From Robbsia andropogonis (GTDB lineage: Bacteria; Pseudomonadota; Gammaproteobacteria; Burkholderiales; Burkholderiaceae): 64,000 nt of DNA. Each line of letters starts with the position of its first letter. The first letter of the stretch is position 1. The stretch lies in the NCBI RefSeq assembly GCF_000970345.1, contig NZ_LAQU01000005.1, forward strand, positions 62,001 through 126,000. The letters are read 5' to 3'. Made by a program: the position numbers and the translations under genes. The notes under the pieces were generated by a model, which made no database searches, had not been told where the DNA came from, and saw only the letters and a list, made by a program, of their open reading frames with translations. This document shows, piece by piece, positions 10,361 through 20,488 of the stretch.

Positions 10361-11197
10361 ATGACTAAGCGCGAGGATGCGGTCGTGGATATCGATGACG
10401 AACTGTTCGGGGCGCCGCCCGTAAAGGGCGATGTAAAAACCGAAATGCAAGCGGAGCCGCCAGCAAGCGTTGCCGCCCAGCCTGCGGCTACGGCCGCGCC
10501 CGCGGTCTCCGCGGCGGCGGGCCATGATGCGGGCACGGGCGTCGACTCGGCGGATCCCGCCGAACGGATGACGGCTCGTATCGGGCAACTGATGCGGATG
10601 CTGCGCGACAGCATGCGTGAACTGGGGCTGGACAAGCAAGTCGAACAGGCTGCGGAAGTCATTCCCGACGCGCGTGATCGCTTGACGTACATCGCGGCGA
10701 TGACGGAGCAAGCCGCCGAGCGTGCGTTGAACGCGACGGATGTCGCCATGCCTCTGGCAGACAAGTTGAACAAGGAAGCCAACGCATTGGATGGTCGCTG
10801 GCAGAAATGGTACGACGCGCCGCAAGATATCGATGCCTCGCGCGCGCTGGTCACGGAAACCCGCACATTCCTGCAGACCACGTCCTCGCAGTCGGCGACG
10901 ATCAATGCGCAATTGCTTGAAATCATGATGGCCCAGGATTTCCAGGATCTGACCGGCCAGGTGATCAAGAAAGTGATGGATGTGGTGCACCACATCGAAC
11001 AGCAATTGCTGGGCGTGTTGTTGGAAAACATCTCGCCGGAACGTCGCGCCGAGTTGATCAAGATCGTGAGCGGCGTCAAGACCGAAGACAAGGAGCCGTC
11101 GTTGTTGAACGGTCCACAGATCAACACGGAAGGACGTACCGATATCGTTACCGACCAAGGCCAGGTAGACGATCTACTGACCGAACTCGGTTTCTGA
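10361..11197 (+). CDS. cheZ: CheY-P phosphatase CheZ
   Basis: Dephosphorylates CheY-P. The catalytic Gln lies in [16 protein letters not shown], and the C-terminal CheY-binding helix is [10 protein letters not shown] at the very end. The first 65 residues are an acidic and Ala-rich extension; at 278 aa it is longer than enteric CheZ (about 214). It is the last gene of the chemotaxis operon and is followed by a clear terminator. Confidence 0.95.
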   Translation: MTKREDAVVDIDDELFGAPPVKGDVKTEMQAEPPASVAAQPAATAAPAVSAAAGHDAGTGVDSADPAERMTARIGQLMRMLRDSMRELGLDKQVEQAAEVIPDARDRLTYIAAMTEQAAERALNATDVAMPLADKLNKEANALDGRWQKWYDAPQDIDASRALVTETRTFLQTTSSQSATINAQLLEIMMAQDFQDLTGQVIKKVMDVVHHIEQQLLGVLLENISPERRAELIKIVSGVKTEDKEPSLLNGPQINTEGRTDIVTDQGQVDDLLTELGF

Positions 11198-11204
11198 TCA
11201 ATCG

Positions 11205-11241
11205 CGTGGAACCGGCTCTGCCGGTTCCACGTGGTTTTTTT
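11205..11241 (+). terminator. Rho-independent terminator of the chemotaxis operon
   Basis: An 11-bp perfect stem (CGTGGAACCGG 11205-11215, loop CTCTG, CCGGTTCCACG 11221-11231) is followed by TGGTTTTTTT. It begins 8 bp after the cheZ stop. Confidence 0.9.
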
Positions 11242-11331
11242 GCTTTGCGATTCATCTCGTCTCAACGTCGATGCGCCATCGGTTCGGCCATCGCAAGAGG
11301 CGATTGAATGACAACACCGGTTCTCACTCCA

Positions 11332-11373
11332 ACGGCGCACGGCCCGATCTCGGGAAATGCGCCGTCTTTTTTT
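11332..11373 (+). terminator. Second terminator, 91 bp after the first, with no gene between
   Basis: ACGGCGCA (11332-11339) pairs with TGCGCCGT (11358-11365), followed by CTTTTTTT. CCCGA/TCGGG inside the loop can extend the structure. The interval 11242-11331 has no credible ORF, so this may end a small RNA or act as a back-up terminator. The remainder of the gap up to flhB (11374-11544) shows no further clear element. Confidence 0.75.
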
Positions 11374-11544
11374 GTCTGATCGTTGGATGGTGGTTGCGTC
11401 CCGCCCCTGATAATGCCAGCAGTCGGAAGCCTCGCCCATCAAGGCACATTGGGTTGCCGACATGTTTGAGTCGATCAGACGGCACAGGACGAGACGGAGA
11501 CAGCGTGGCCATCGGGGCTGCCTTCCGTCCGCTACGGAGCGCGC

Positions 11545-12906
11545 GTGGCAGAAGACAGCGATCTCGAAAAAACCGAATCAGCCTCGCCCCGACGGCTGGA
11601 GCAGGCCAGGGAGGACGGACAGGTTGCGCGTTCGCGTGAGTTGTCGACGTTCGCGCTACTGGCCGTCGGGTTCGGCGGAGTCTACATGACGGGTGGCTCG
11701 ATGCTTGGCCAGTTCCAGAGACTGTTCAAGCATGCGTTCATTTTCGATCGCGCTGCAAGCCAGGACCCCATGCAGATGTTGCATCGGATCAGTGACGCGG
11801 TATTGCTGGCCGCGCAGGCAATCGGGCCGATCTTGCTCGCCATGACGGTTGTTGCGCTGATGTCGCCGATGGCCTTGGGCGGATGGCTGCTGACGACAAA
11901 GCCGTTGGCGCCGAATTTTGGCCGCTTGAATCCTATTTCCGGCCTGGGCAAGATGTTCTCGACGCACGCGTTGGCGCAGCTCGGCATGGGCATTGCCAAA
12001 TGCGTGTTGGTCGGCACGGTGGCCACGATGGTCGCCTTCCATTACAAAGCGGATGTCATCGGGCTGCTGGGTGAACCGGTTCGTGCGGCCTTACCGCACG
12101 CGGCGCAAATGGTGGGCGTGGTTTGCGCGGCCACGGTCGGCTCGATGCTGCTGCTGGTGCTCGCCGATGTTCCGTATCAGCTCTGGTCGCATGCGAAGAA
12201 GTTGCGAATGACGAAGGAGGAGGTCAAGCGCGAATTCAAGGAAAACGAGGGCGACCCCCACATCAAGGCGAAGATACGAGAGCAACAACGCGCGATGGCC
12301 CGCCGCCGCATGATGTCGCAGGTCCCCACGGCCGACGTGATCATCACGAACCCAACCCACTTCGCCGTGGCGTTGCGCTACAGCGACGCCGGCATGCGCG
12401 CGCCACGCGTCGTCGCCAAAGGGGCCGACCTCGTTGCCGAGCGTATCAAGGAAATTGCCAGGGAAAATGGCGTCCCGGTCCTCGAGGCGCCACCTTTGGC
12501 GCGTTCTCTGTACAAGCATGTGCAGTTGAATCGCGAGATTCCGGCGGCGCTGTATGGGGCCGTGGCGGAGGTGCTGGCCTGGGTGTTCCAGTTGCGGCGC
12601 TGGCATGCGGAAGGGGGGCAGTATCCCGATCAACCCGACGCGGTGGTGGTGCCTGAGGAAATGGCCGTCAGCGCGGAGTCGTTGTCTGGAAGCGACGGCA
12701 ATCTCGACGATGCGAGCCTCGATGCCGCCACGCAAGCTGGCAACCGCACCGCCGCGGGTGCCGGGGTGGGCCGGACGGGACGGACTGCCGGAGGAATGGG
12801 TGACGCCGCCGCTGGCGTCAGTGATGTCGATCCGGCGAGTATTCGCGAAGCTGGCGCGGCAGGCGGTGGTTCTCGTGGCGCGTCTGCCCGTGATCCGCAG
12901 AAGTAA
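11545..12906 (+). CDS. flhB: Flagellar export switch protein FlhB
   Basis: Export-gate membrane protein controlling the switch from hook to filament substrates. The GTG start is chosen because it yields the family N-terminus MAEDSDLEKTE and has GGAG five bases upstream. It has four membrane helices in the first 210 residues, a charged linker, then the autocleavage motif NPTH in ITNPTHFAVALRY. The C-terminal 80 or so residues are a Gly/Ala-rich tail, longer than in enteric FlhB (382 aa). Confidence 0.96.
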   Translation: MAEDSDLEKTESASPRRLEQAREDGQVARSRELSTFALLAVGFGGVYMTGGSMLGQFQRLFKHAFIFDRAASQDPMQMLHRISDAVLLAAQAIGPILLAMTVVALMSPMALGGWLLTTKPLAPNFGRLNPISGLGKMFSTHALAQLGMGIAKCVLVGTVATMVAFHYKADVIGLLGEPVRAALPHAAQMVGVVCAATVGSMLLLVLADVPYQLWSHAKKLRMTKEEVKREFKENEGDPHIKAKIREQQRAMARRRMMSQVPTADVIITNPTHFAVALRYSDAGMRAPRVVAKGADLVAERIKEIARENGVPVLEAPPLARSLYKHVQLNREIPAALYGAVAEVLAWVFQLRRWHAEGGQYPDQPDAVVVPEEMAVSAESLSGSDGNLDDASLDAATQAGNRTAAGAGVGRTGRTAGGMGDAAAGVSDVDPASIREAGAAGGGSRGASARDPQK

Positions 12907-13169
12907 GGGCATTTCAGCCACCTTATCGTTCGATCGCTGCTAGCGCGCTGCCGTAATAATGCATTCCGTCGGAGTGCGTCTTTAACGCCGCGGTCGAACG
13001 CGGTACCCCGCGATTGTCGCGGAACGCGCCCTCCTGAGCGTCTCAGCGGAGAACCCCCAGTGCGCCATTCCAGCCTACGCGATGCCGAACAGACGCCACA
13101 CGGCGCCCGGCGCCCGCGCGCGCACGCCCGCTGTGCTGAACAGATGCCGGTCGTGGCCCGGAGCGCCGC

Positions 13170-15269
13170 ATGAATCGCCTCACTGCGATGCTGGGCATTC
13201 CCGCGGGTGGCGCCGGCAGCAATCTGCGGGCGCTGTCCGGCCCGATCCTGATCATCATGATCCTGGGGATGATGATCCTGCCGCTGCCGGCGTTCATCCT
13301 CGACCTGCTGTTCACGTTCAACATCGCGTTGGCCGTGATGGTGCTGCTGGTCAGTCTCTACACGCAGAAACCGCTCGATTTCGCGGCGTTCCCGAGCGTG
13401 CTGCTGTTCTCCACATTGTTGCGACTGTCGCTGAACGTCGCTTCCACGCGGATCGTGCTGATGGAAGGCCATACCGGCCCGGATGCCGCAGGCAAGGTGG
13501 TCGAGGCGTTTGGCCACTTCCTCGTGGGCGGCAATTACGCGGTGGGGATCATCGTGTTCGCTATCCTTGTCATCATCAACTTCATGGTGATCACGAAAGG
13601 CGCGGGCCGGATCGCCGAAGTGTCTGCGCGGTTCACGTTGGACGCGATGCCGGGTAAGCAGATGGCGATCGATGCCGATCTGAACGCGGGTTTGATCAAC
13701 GAGACCGACGCGCGTAAGCGCCGTGTCGCCGTGGCGCAGGAAGCCGAGTTCTACGGTTCGATGGACGGTGCATCGAAATTCGTCCGCGGCGACGCGGTGG
13801 CCGGGCTCCTGATCATGGCGATCAATATCGTCGGTGGCTTGATCATCGGCGTGGCCCAGCACAATATGGCCATTGGCGACGCCGCAACGAACTACACGCT
13901 GTTGACGATCGGTGACGGCTTGGTCGGCCAGATCCCGGCGTTGGTGATTTCGACGGCGGCTGGCGTCATCGTCTCCCGCGTGGCGACCGAGGAAGATGTC
14001 GGCACGCAAATCACCGGTCAGTTGTTCACCAACCCGAAAGTGCTGTCGATCACTGGCGGTATTCTTGCCGGGATGGGCTTGATTCCAGGCATGCCGCACC
14101 TCGCTTTCGGCCTGCTAGGTGGTGGATTGTTTTTCATGGCGCGCAAGATGCGCCAACTTGCCGAGCGCCGCGCCGCGGAAGCTGCCGCACCGAAGCCGGT
14201 TATAGAAAATGCGGTCAATGCCGAAAATACGGAAGCCAGCTGGGACGATGTGCAACTGGTCGATCCGCTCGGTCTTGAAATCGGCTATCGGATGATCCCG
14301 CTGGTGGACGCTGCCCAGGAAGGTGAATTGCTGAAGCGGATCAAGGGCATTCGCAAAAAATTCGCCCAGGAAATAGGGTTTCTGGCACCGGTGGTGCATA
14401 TCCGGGACAATCTGGAATTGCGGCCGAATGCCTACCGGATCACGTTGAACGGCGTCGAGGTGGGAACCGGCGACGCATTTCCCGGCCAGTGGCTGGCGAT
14501 CAACCCGGGCCAGGTCAGCGGGCCGTTGCAGGGTGCGCCCACGCGCGATCCCGCGTTCGGCTTGCCGGCGGTGTGGATCGATATCGGCATGCGCGAGCAG
14601 GCCCAATTGCTGGGGTATACGGTGGTGGATGCCGGTACGGTCGTGGCAACGCATTTGAATCACCTGATTACGTCGCATGCATCGGAATTGCTGAGCCGTC
14701 AGGAAGTACAGCAATTGCTGGATCGGATTTCACGCGACGCGCCGAAGCTGGTCGAAGACCTGGTGCCAAAGGTGATCACGCTGACGACGTTGCAGAAGGT
14801 CTTGCAAGGGCTGCTGGACGAAGGCGTGCCGATTCGCGATATGCGTACTATTCTGGATGTATTGGCCGAGCACGCGCCGAAGGTCAGCGACCCGTACGAA
14901 TTGACCGCGATGGTACGTTTGGCCCTGGGGCGCGCGATCACCCAGCAAGTTGCGCCGGGCAATGGCGAAATGTACGTGATCGGGCTCGAGCCGGGATTGG
15001 AGCGTATCCTGTCCCAGGCGTTGTCGAATGGCAACGGTGGCGGCCTGGAGCCGGGGCTGGCGAATACACTGCTGCAGCAAACGCAGGATGCGTTGTTGCA
15101 GCAGCAGAATCAAGGTTTCCCTCCGGTGATGCTGGTGCAGCACGGATTGCGATCCTTGCTTGCCCGTTTCCTGCGCCGTAGCATGCCGCAATTGAAGGTC
15201 CTGAGCTATGCGGAAGTACCGGATAGCCGTACGATCCGCGTGACGACCACGATCGGAGGTCAGGTTTGA
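13170..15269 (+). CDS. flhA: Flagellar export gate protein FlhA
   Basis: Large inner-membrane component of the flagellar type III export gate. About eight membrane helices occupy residues 15-330, with the conserved loop DAMPGKQMAIDADLNAGLI between them. The cytoplasmic domain that docks chaperone-substrate complexes follows. Length 699 aa is typical. GGAG lies six bases before the ATG. The stop overlaps the TTG start of flhF. Confidence 0.97.
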   Translation: MNRLTAMLGIPAGGAGSNLRALSGPILIIMILGMMILPLPAFILDLLFTFNIALAVMVLLVSLYTQKPLDFAAFPSVLLFSTLLRLSLNVASTRIVLMEGHTGPDAAGKVVEAFGHFLVGGNYAVGIIVFAILVIINFMVITKGAGRIAEVSARFTLDAMPGKQMAIDADLNAGLINETDARKRRVAVAQEAEFYGSMDGASKFVRGDAVAGLLIMAINIVGGLIIGVAQHNMAIGDAATNYTLLTIGDGLVGQIPALVISTAAGVIVSRVATEEDVGTQITGQLFTNPKVLSITGGILAGMGLIPGMPHLAFGLLGGGLFFMARKMRQLAERRAAEAAAPKPVIENAVNAENTEASWDDVQLVDPLGLEIGYRMIPLVDAAQEGELLKRIKGIRKKFAQEIGFLAPVVHIRDNLELRPNAYRITLNGVEVGTGDAFPGQWLAINPGQVSGPLQGAPTRDPAFGLPAVWIDIGMREQAQLLGYTVVDAGTVVATHLNHLITSHASELLSRQEVQQLLDRISRDAPKLVEDLVPKVITLTTLQKVLQGLLDEGVPIRDMRTILDVLAEHAPKVSDPYELTAMVRLALGRAITQQVAPGNGEMYVIGLEPGLERILSQALSNGNGGGLEPGLANTLLQQTQDALLQQQNQGFPPVMLVQHGLRSLLARFLRRSMPQLKVLSYAEVPDSRTIRVTTTIGGQV

Positions 15270-18200
15270 AAGTCCGTAAATTCTTCGCTCCCTCGTCGCG
15301 TGAGGCCCTGAAATTGGTACGCGCCGAACTCGGCGCCGACGCGGTGGTGTTATCGAATCGCGTGGTGGACGGTGGCGTGGAACTGGTCGCCTTGACGGAA
15401 GACACCCTGAGCGGGATCGTCGAGGCGCCGACGGCGCCTTCCGCCGCGCCGGTGAGTCCGTCCGAGACGCCGGTGCGCATTGAACCCTCGCTGCGCGGCG
15501 CGTCAGGGCTGCCGATCGAGGCTGATCCGTTCGACGATGTCGAACCCTTCGAGGGCTATGGTCCGTCCGCATTCGGCACGGCGCCGCACGCACCGTTCCA
15601 AGGTAATGCGTTTGCTTCACGTGGCGGGGTGTCTGGTGCGTTGCCTTCCCCCGAATCAGGGCGTGGATCGGCCGGGCAACCCGGTATGGCGGCCGCCAGC
15701 CTGTTGCAGCAGGCCCGTCCGGCGGGGGCGAGTGAAGGTTTGCCAGGTGGTTTCGCGCGCCGTGCGTTCCCTACGCTCCAACCCACTTTCGAGGGCCCGT
15801 CGCATAGTCAGCAGGGGCGTCGTTTTACACCGCGCGACGAAGCGCCGATGGCCGAGCGCAGCGACCGCGATCGTCGACTGGCGCGTCCGGTCGAGACACG
15901 GGAAGACGCACGGCAAGTGTCGGTGCAGGAAGGGCCGCGCGCCCCCGCGCCATATCGTCCCGCCCCGGGGCTGCATAGCCCGTTGATGCATCCGGACAAT
16001 ACGAATGGCCGTGATCGCACGCGTGCATTGCCAGGCGTGCTGGCCGCGAAGGCGGTGGGTGATGATGGTGCATCGGCGCTGGCGTATGTGCACCGCGCGA
16101 CCCAGACTGCGTATCTTCAGCAACGTCGCGCACGCGCGGAGGCGGAAGCCGCCGCGGGGTTGTCGAACGATGTTTCGGAAGGGCCGGGACAACCGGGGGC
16201 CGAACGGATGGCTGACGCCGGCTGGACCGGCGAAGCGAGGTCACCCAGGCAACCCGGGCACAATGTCACCACGGAAGCCGACGTTGGCCGGCCGGATCGC
16301 ACGGCATCTGCTGGGGCCGATGCGTGGTCGTCCGATCCGTCGCCGGTGAACGGCGCGCTGTTGGATGGCCGTGAGGATGACATCAGGCGTGATGTCGCCT
16401 ACGGCGATGCTAGCGATGGACAGGATGCCGCCGCGCACTACGGGCATGACGCCTACGCGAATTTTGAGACGAACGAGTACGGTGGTCGTGAACACTCCGC
16501 GCACGACGAGGCGGCTTATTATGACGGGCATGTCTCGCACGCAGACGCGGCGCAACCCGATGGGACGCACATGACGCAGGATGATCCGGCACCCGTCGTG
16601 CCGTTTGCCCGCGCAGCCGAACGCGGGCGGCACTTGTCTGGTGTGGCTGGCTTGGCGCGACCGGAGCGGGATGGCGAGGAATCCATGCAGGCTAATGTGC
16701 TCGGCCTGTCACGTGCCGAACGGGATGACAGCAGTGTCGTCCTTCCGACGGCAATCCGGCCGGCACGCGATGCGGCTGGCCTGAGCCATGGCGACGCGGC
16801 GGCGACGCCGATGACGGCCAGCGAGGCCATGGCGCGAGGACTCGGTAACCCGGGGGAGGTGGTGGTGCGTCCGGCGAGCATGCCGCGGGAAGAGCAAGAT
16901 CGCACGCCGCTGCCGGAATCCGCGTTGATGGAGCGTGATACACCACCGGGGGGCCTTCGCGTGGGTGCGTCGAACGACGACGTCGCCAGGCAAGTGGCAA
17001 GCGCGATGCGCGATGATGTCGATGTCGATACCGCACCTGCCGCGGACCGGGCGGGGACGACGATATCGGCCACGTCGACGCCGGTGACATCACAGGGAGC
17101 GTCGCCGATGATGGCGGCACGCGAATACGGCGCGACGCGTTACGCGGCGCACACACGTGTCAAGGCGTCTTTTGCCACGTTCCCCCATACGAACCCGGCG
17201 ATCGGTAACCCGATAGGCGGCCTTCGTGCGACGCCGTCGTTGCCGGCATTGGCATCGCATTTGCCGGATAACGCCGATTTGCCGGCGTCCTTTGCAACGG
17301 CACCGCAATCGCGTGATATCAGCGATGCGGCGACCGCATCGGTTGCGGATGCCGTGCCTGCCGCGGCGCCGGCTTTGCAAGCGGGCGTTGCCACGGACGA
17401 TACCGCACCTGCCACCGCGTCGGCGGCGACAGGAACATTTCTGAACGACGCATTCGGCGTAGACGTGGAGGAGGCGCGTGACAGCGCGGCCGATGCGTCA
17501 TCGTCGATCCCTGCCGATACGACGCCAGCGTCGGCATCCGCGCCTGCGATCACGGCGTCCATGACGAATGACCCGAGTCCGCGCAGCGCAACTGCCGTGC
17601 TGGAGGAAATGCGTAATCTGTGTGGCGCATTGGGCTTGCAACTCGAGGCGATCGATCAAAGCGAGCGGATTCGCCGGGACCCGGTGCGCAACGGCGTCAC
17701 GCAAATGATGCTGGCCTGCGGGTTCTCGGCACAGCTCGTGCGGCTGATGTTGGACAAACTGCCGGCCGTCCACACGCCGGAAGAAGGGCTGGCATGGGTC
17801 AAGGCGACATTCGAGCGTAACCTGCCGGTGCTGGACAACGAAGACGCGTTGATGGAGCGTGGTGGCGTGTTCGCGCTGATGGGCCCGACCGGTGTAGGCA
17901 AGACGACCACCACGGCGAAGTTGGCCGCGCGTGCGGTCATGCGCCATGGCGCGGACCGCGTGGCCTTGCTCACGACGGACTCCTATCGTATCGGTGCGCA
18001 CGAACAGTTGCGGATCTACGGCCGCATCCTCGGTGTGGCGGTGCATGCGGTGAAGGATGCATCGGATCTGAGCCTGGTGCTGTCGGAACTGCGGAACAAG
18101 CATATGGTGCTGATCGATACGATCGGCATGAGTCAGCGTGACCGGGCCGTATCGGAACAGGTCGCGATGCTGCGGGGCGCGCAAATGCCGGTCAAGCGCC

Positions 18201-18655
18201 TGCTGCTCCTGAACGCGACGAGCCACGGCGACACGTTGAACGAGGTGGTTCGTGCTTACGGTTCCGCGATCAATGCGGCGGCAGGCGGTAATGCGGGGGA
18301 AGCGGACGGTGGCTTGAGTGGCTGCATCATCACGAAGGTGGACGAATCCAACGGGATCGGCGCGGCGCTGGACACGGTCATGCGTCACCGCTTGCCTGTG
18401 CATTACGTGTCCAACGGACAAAAGGTGCCGGAGGATCTACGAGTGGCACGCCGTGGCTATTTGATCGACAATGCTTTCAGCGATCCGCATCGTACATCAC
18501 CATTCCAGCCGGATGCGGAGGCATTGGAAATGTTGTTTGCTGGTGAGAATGACCGTGCGGCACGGTCGACCTCGACTCAGGGAATCGTCGATGGTCCGCG
18601 TTCGCCCGGCCAGCCGTCGCCCGCCGAGGCACACTACGGAAGTTCGCATGGATAA
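15266..18655 (+). CDS. flhF: Signal-recognition-type GTPase FlhF with a giant central insert
   Basis: SRP-family GTPase governing flagellar number or placement. The TTG start overlaps the flhA stop and has GGAGGT five bases upstream. Residues 1-60 are the conserved FlhF N-terminus (KVRKFFAPSSREALKLVR). The NG GTPase domain occupies roughly 775-1090, with the P-loop GPTGVGKTTT near residue 873, DTIGMSQRD, ITKVDES and YVSNGQKVPEDL. Between them lie about 700 residues of low-complexity sequence rich in Ala, Asp, Gly, Arg and Pro, roughly doubling the usual protein. No internal stop interrupts the frame, so it is presumably translated. Confidence 0.93.
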   Translation: MKVRKFFAPSSREALKLVRAELGADAVVLSNRVVDGGVELVALTEDTLSGIVEAPTAPSAAPVSPSETPVRIEPSLRGASGLPIEADPFDDVEPFEGYGPSAFGTAPHAPFQGNAFASRGGVSGALPSPESGRGSAGQPGMAAASLLQQARPAGASEGLPGGFARRAFPTLQPTFEGPSHSQQGRRFTPRDEAPMAERSDRDRRLARPVETREDARQVSVQEGPRAPAPYRPAPGLHSPLMHPDNTNGRDRTRALPGVLAAKAVGDDGASALAYVHRATQTAYLQQRRARAEAEAAAGLSNDVSEGPGQPGAERMADAGWTGEARSPRQPGHNVTTEADVGRPDRTASAGADAWSSDPSPVNGALLDGREDDIRRDVAYGDASDGQDAAAHYGHDAYANFETNEYGGREHSAHDEAAYYDGHVSHADAAQPDGTHMTQDDPAPVVPFARAAERGRHLSGVAGLARPERDGEESMQANVLGLSRAERDDSSVVLPTAIRPARDAAGLSHGDAAATPMTASEAMARGLGNPGEVVVRPASMPREEQDRTPLPESALMERDTPPGGLRVGASNDDVARQVASAMRDDVDVDTAPAADRAGTTISATSTPVTSQGASPMMAAREYGATRYAAHTRVKASFATFPHTNPAIGNPIGGLRATPSLPALASHLPDNADLPASFATAPQSRDISDAATASVADAVPAAAPALQAGVATDDTAPATASAATGTFLNDAFGVDVEEARDSAADASSSIPADTTPASASAPAITASMTNDPSPRSATAVLEEMRNLCGALGLQLEAIDQSERIRRDPVRNGVTQMMLACGFSAQLVRLMLDKLPAVHTPEEGLAWVKATFERNLPVLDNEDALMERGGVFALMGPTGVGKTTTTAKLAARAVMRHGADRVALLTTDSYRIGAHEQLRIYGRILGVAVHAVKDASDLSLVLSELRNKHMVLIDTIGMSQRDRAVSEQVAMLRGAQMPVKRLLLLNATSHGDTLNEVVRAYGSAINAAAGGNAGEADGGLSGCIITKVDESNGIGAALDTVMRHRLPVHYVSNGQKVPEDLRVARRGYLIDNAFSDPHRTSPFQPDAEALEMLFAGENDRAARSTSTQGIVDGPRSPGQPSPAEAHYGSSHG

Positions 18656-19685
18656 GTTCGTTATCGACCAGGCCGAAGGGCTACGCCGTCTGGTGGCGGG
18701 CCGTCCGCTGCGCATCGTGACCGTTCTCGGCGCGGCGCAGGGCGCGGGCGCGACGACGGCCGCCCGCAATCTGGCTGCATCCTTGCGCTTTCATGGCAAG
18801 CGTGCATTGGTGATCGATGAACAGGCGCGCGTCGGTCAATATCCCGTCACGCTCGCTGATGTCGTCGAGCAGCGGTTCGGATTGGATGATGTATTGTCAC
18901 CGTTCGATGACGAAACGCAACGTGGGGTGCCGACGCTTGGGTCCCCGGTTGACGCGGAGGGCCATTCCGTCGGATTGCGCCATTGGCGCGGCGATGAACA
19001 GGCCGCGGCGATGAATGGCGCGCTCGATATCGTGTTGGTGGATGCACGCGTTGATGAAACCGGTACGCTGACCCCTCTGGCGGCGCAGGCGCACGACGTT
19101 CTGATCGTTGTCGACGCTGATCCAGCGGCCATGCCGGGTACGTATGGATTAATCAAGCGGCTGCATTTCGCACAAGGTATCCAGCAATTCCGGCTGTTGT
19201 TCAATCGAGTGGCAAAACCACTCGACGCGCAAAACGCTTACCAGAACCTATCAGGTGTCGCCAGGCGGTATCTCGCGATCTCCCTGTCACCCGCGGGCGT
19301 CATCTCGCGTGATGCGGACCGATTGGGGCGTGCCGATGCATTGGGCGGTTGCGTTGTAACGGCGTATCCAACCGCGCCGGCGGCGATCGACTATCGCCGC
19401 GTGGGTGCGGAAATCGTTCATTGGCCGTGGCGGCCGTTGGCGTCGAGCGGTGCAGTTCCGGCTGACGGCGGCGCATCCTCCGTGGCGACTGATGAGCAGG
19501 GTAGCGGGAATGGGCGGCAGCAACAGTCCCAGGCAAGCGTGGGTGCGGTGGACGGCATGCATGCCCCCGTGCGCGGTGCGCAGCAAGATGACGGCATGAC
19601 GGGTCGGCAGCAGGATTACGGGAATGGTCCGCAGGCAATGGCCGCGGCGACGCAACGGCACGCGGTGCCTGCGCATATTGCGTGA
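18648..19685 (+). CDS. flhG: FlhG/FleN-like MinD-family protein with a degenerate Walker A
   Basis: Partner of FlhF in controlling flagellar number. The ATG at 18648, inside the last eight bases of flhF, gives MDKFVIDQAEGLRRLVAGRP, the typical N-terminus; the upstream in-frame extension looks non-coding. The deviant Walker A loop, normally KGGVGK(T/S), reads AAQGAGATTAARNLA and has neither lysine, so ATP binding is doubtful. IVLVDARVDE keeps a Walker-B-like acidic residue. The last 75 residues are Gln/Gly/Ala rich and unlike the family. Confidence 0.88.
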   Translation: MDKFVIDQAEGLRRLVAGRPLRIVTVLGAAQGAGATTAARNLAASLRFHGKRALVIDEQARVGQYPVTLADVVEQRFGLDDVLSPFDDETQRGVPTLGSPVDAEGHSVGLRHWRGDEQAAAMNGALDIVLVDARVDETGTLTPLAAQAHDVLIVVDADPAAMPGTYGLIKRLHFAQGIQQFRLLFNRVAKPLDAQNAYQNLSGVARRYLAISLSPAGVISRDADRLGRADALGGCVVTAYPTAPAAIDYRRVGAEIVHWPWRPLASSGAVPADGGASSVATDEQGSGNGRQQQSQASVGAVDGMHAPVRGAQQDDGMTGRQQDYGNGPQAMAAATQRHAVPAHIA

Positions 19686-19699
19686 CGAAGGAGTCGCGG

Positions 19700-20440
19700 A
19701 TGTACACTGCCCAAGGCAAATTAACGCAAAACGAGCAGTCGATGCACGATACGGCGTTACGCTACGCGCCGCTGGTGCGAAGGATCGCACTGCATATCGT
19801 TGCCAAGCTGCCATCGAGCGTCGATCTGGACGATCTGATTCAGGCCGGCATGATCGGCTTGCTCGACGCCGCCAACCGCTACAAGGGCGAACTCGGGGCG
19901 CAATTCGAGACCTACGCGAGCCAACGTATTCGCGGCGCGATCCTGGATCAGTTGCGCGAGAACGATTGGTTGCCGCGCAGCCTGCGTCGCTCGTCGCGAC
20001 AAGTGGAGCGTGCGGTGCATGAGGTCGAGCAGCGCGTGGGCCGGTCGGCGACCGAGTCCGAGGTGGCCGAGCATTTGCAGCTGCCGCTAGGCGAATACCA
20101 GTCCATGCTGCAGGACCTGCACGGTAGCCAGCTGTTTTATTACGAGGATTTCGAGCGCGAAGGCGGTGACGAATCTTTTCTCGATCGTCACTGCGTGGAC
20201 AAGACCGATCCTCTGGCAAGCTTGATGGACGGCGCGTTCCGTGAATCCCTGATCGAGGCGATCGAACGCTTGCCCGAACGGGAAAGACTGTTACTCAGCT
20301 TGTACTATGAGCAAGGTTTGAATTTGCGTGAAATCGGCGCGGTGATGGAAGTCAGTGAATCGCGCGTCTGCCAGTTGCATAGCCAGGCCGTGGGCCGGCT
20401 GCGCGCGAAAATGCGGGATTTCGCGCCGGTGACGTCATAG
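19700..20440 (+). CDS. fliA: Flagellar sigma factor FliA (sigma-28)
   Basis: RNA polymerase sigma factor for late flagellar and chemotaxis genes. Region 2 is present (DLDDLIQAGMIGLLDAANRY, FETYASQRIRGAILDQLRE). Region 3 follows, then region 4 with its helix-turn-helix (LREIGAVMEVSESRVCQLH). The ATG at 19700 follows AAGGAG by six bases and gives 246 aa, close to enteric FliA (239). A GTG at 19682 is in frame but lies upstream of that ribosome-binding site. Confidence 0.96.
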   Translation: MYTAQGKLTQNEQSMHDTALRYAPLVRRIALHIVAKLPSSVDLDDLIQAGMIGLLDAANRYKGELGAQFETYASQRIRGAILDQLRENDWLPRSLRRSSRQVERAVHEVEQRVGRSATESEVAEHLQLPLGEYQSMLQDLHGSQLFYYEDFEREGGDESFLDRHCVDKTDPLASLMDGAFRESLIEAIERLPERERLLLSLYYEQGLNLREIGAVMEVSESRVCQLHSQAVGRLRAKMRDFAPVTS

Positions 20441-20452
20441 GGCGAAAGTGAG

Positions 20453-20472
20453 CGTGCGCGCATGCGCGCACG
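20453..20472. terminator. Stem-loop between convergent fliA and the DUF2891 gene
   Basis: CGTGCGCG (20453-20460), loop CATG, CGCGCACG (20465-20472). It lies 13 bp past the fliA stop and 17 bp past the stop of the opposing gene. There is no U-run, so its effect is uncertain. Confidence 0.45.
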
Positions 20473-20488
20473 TACGGCATGGCTGGTC

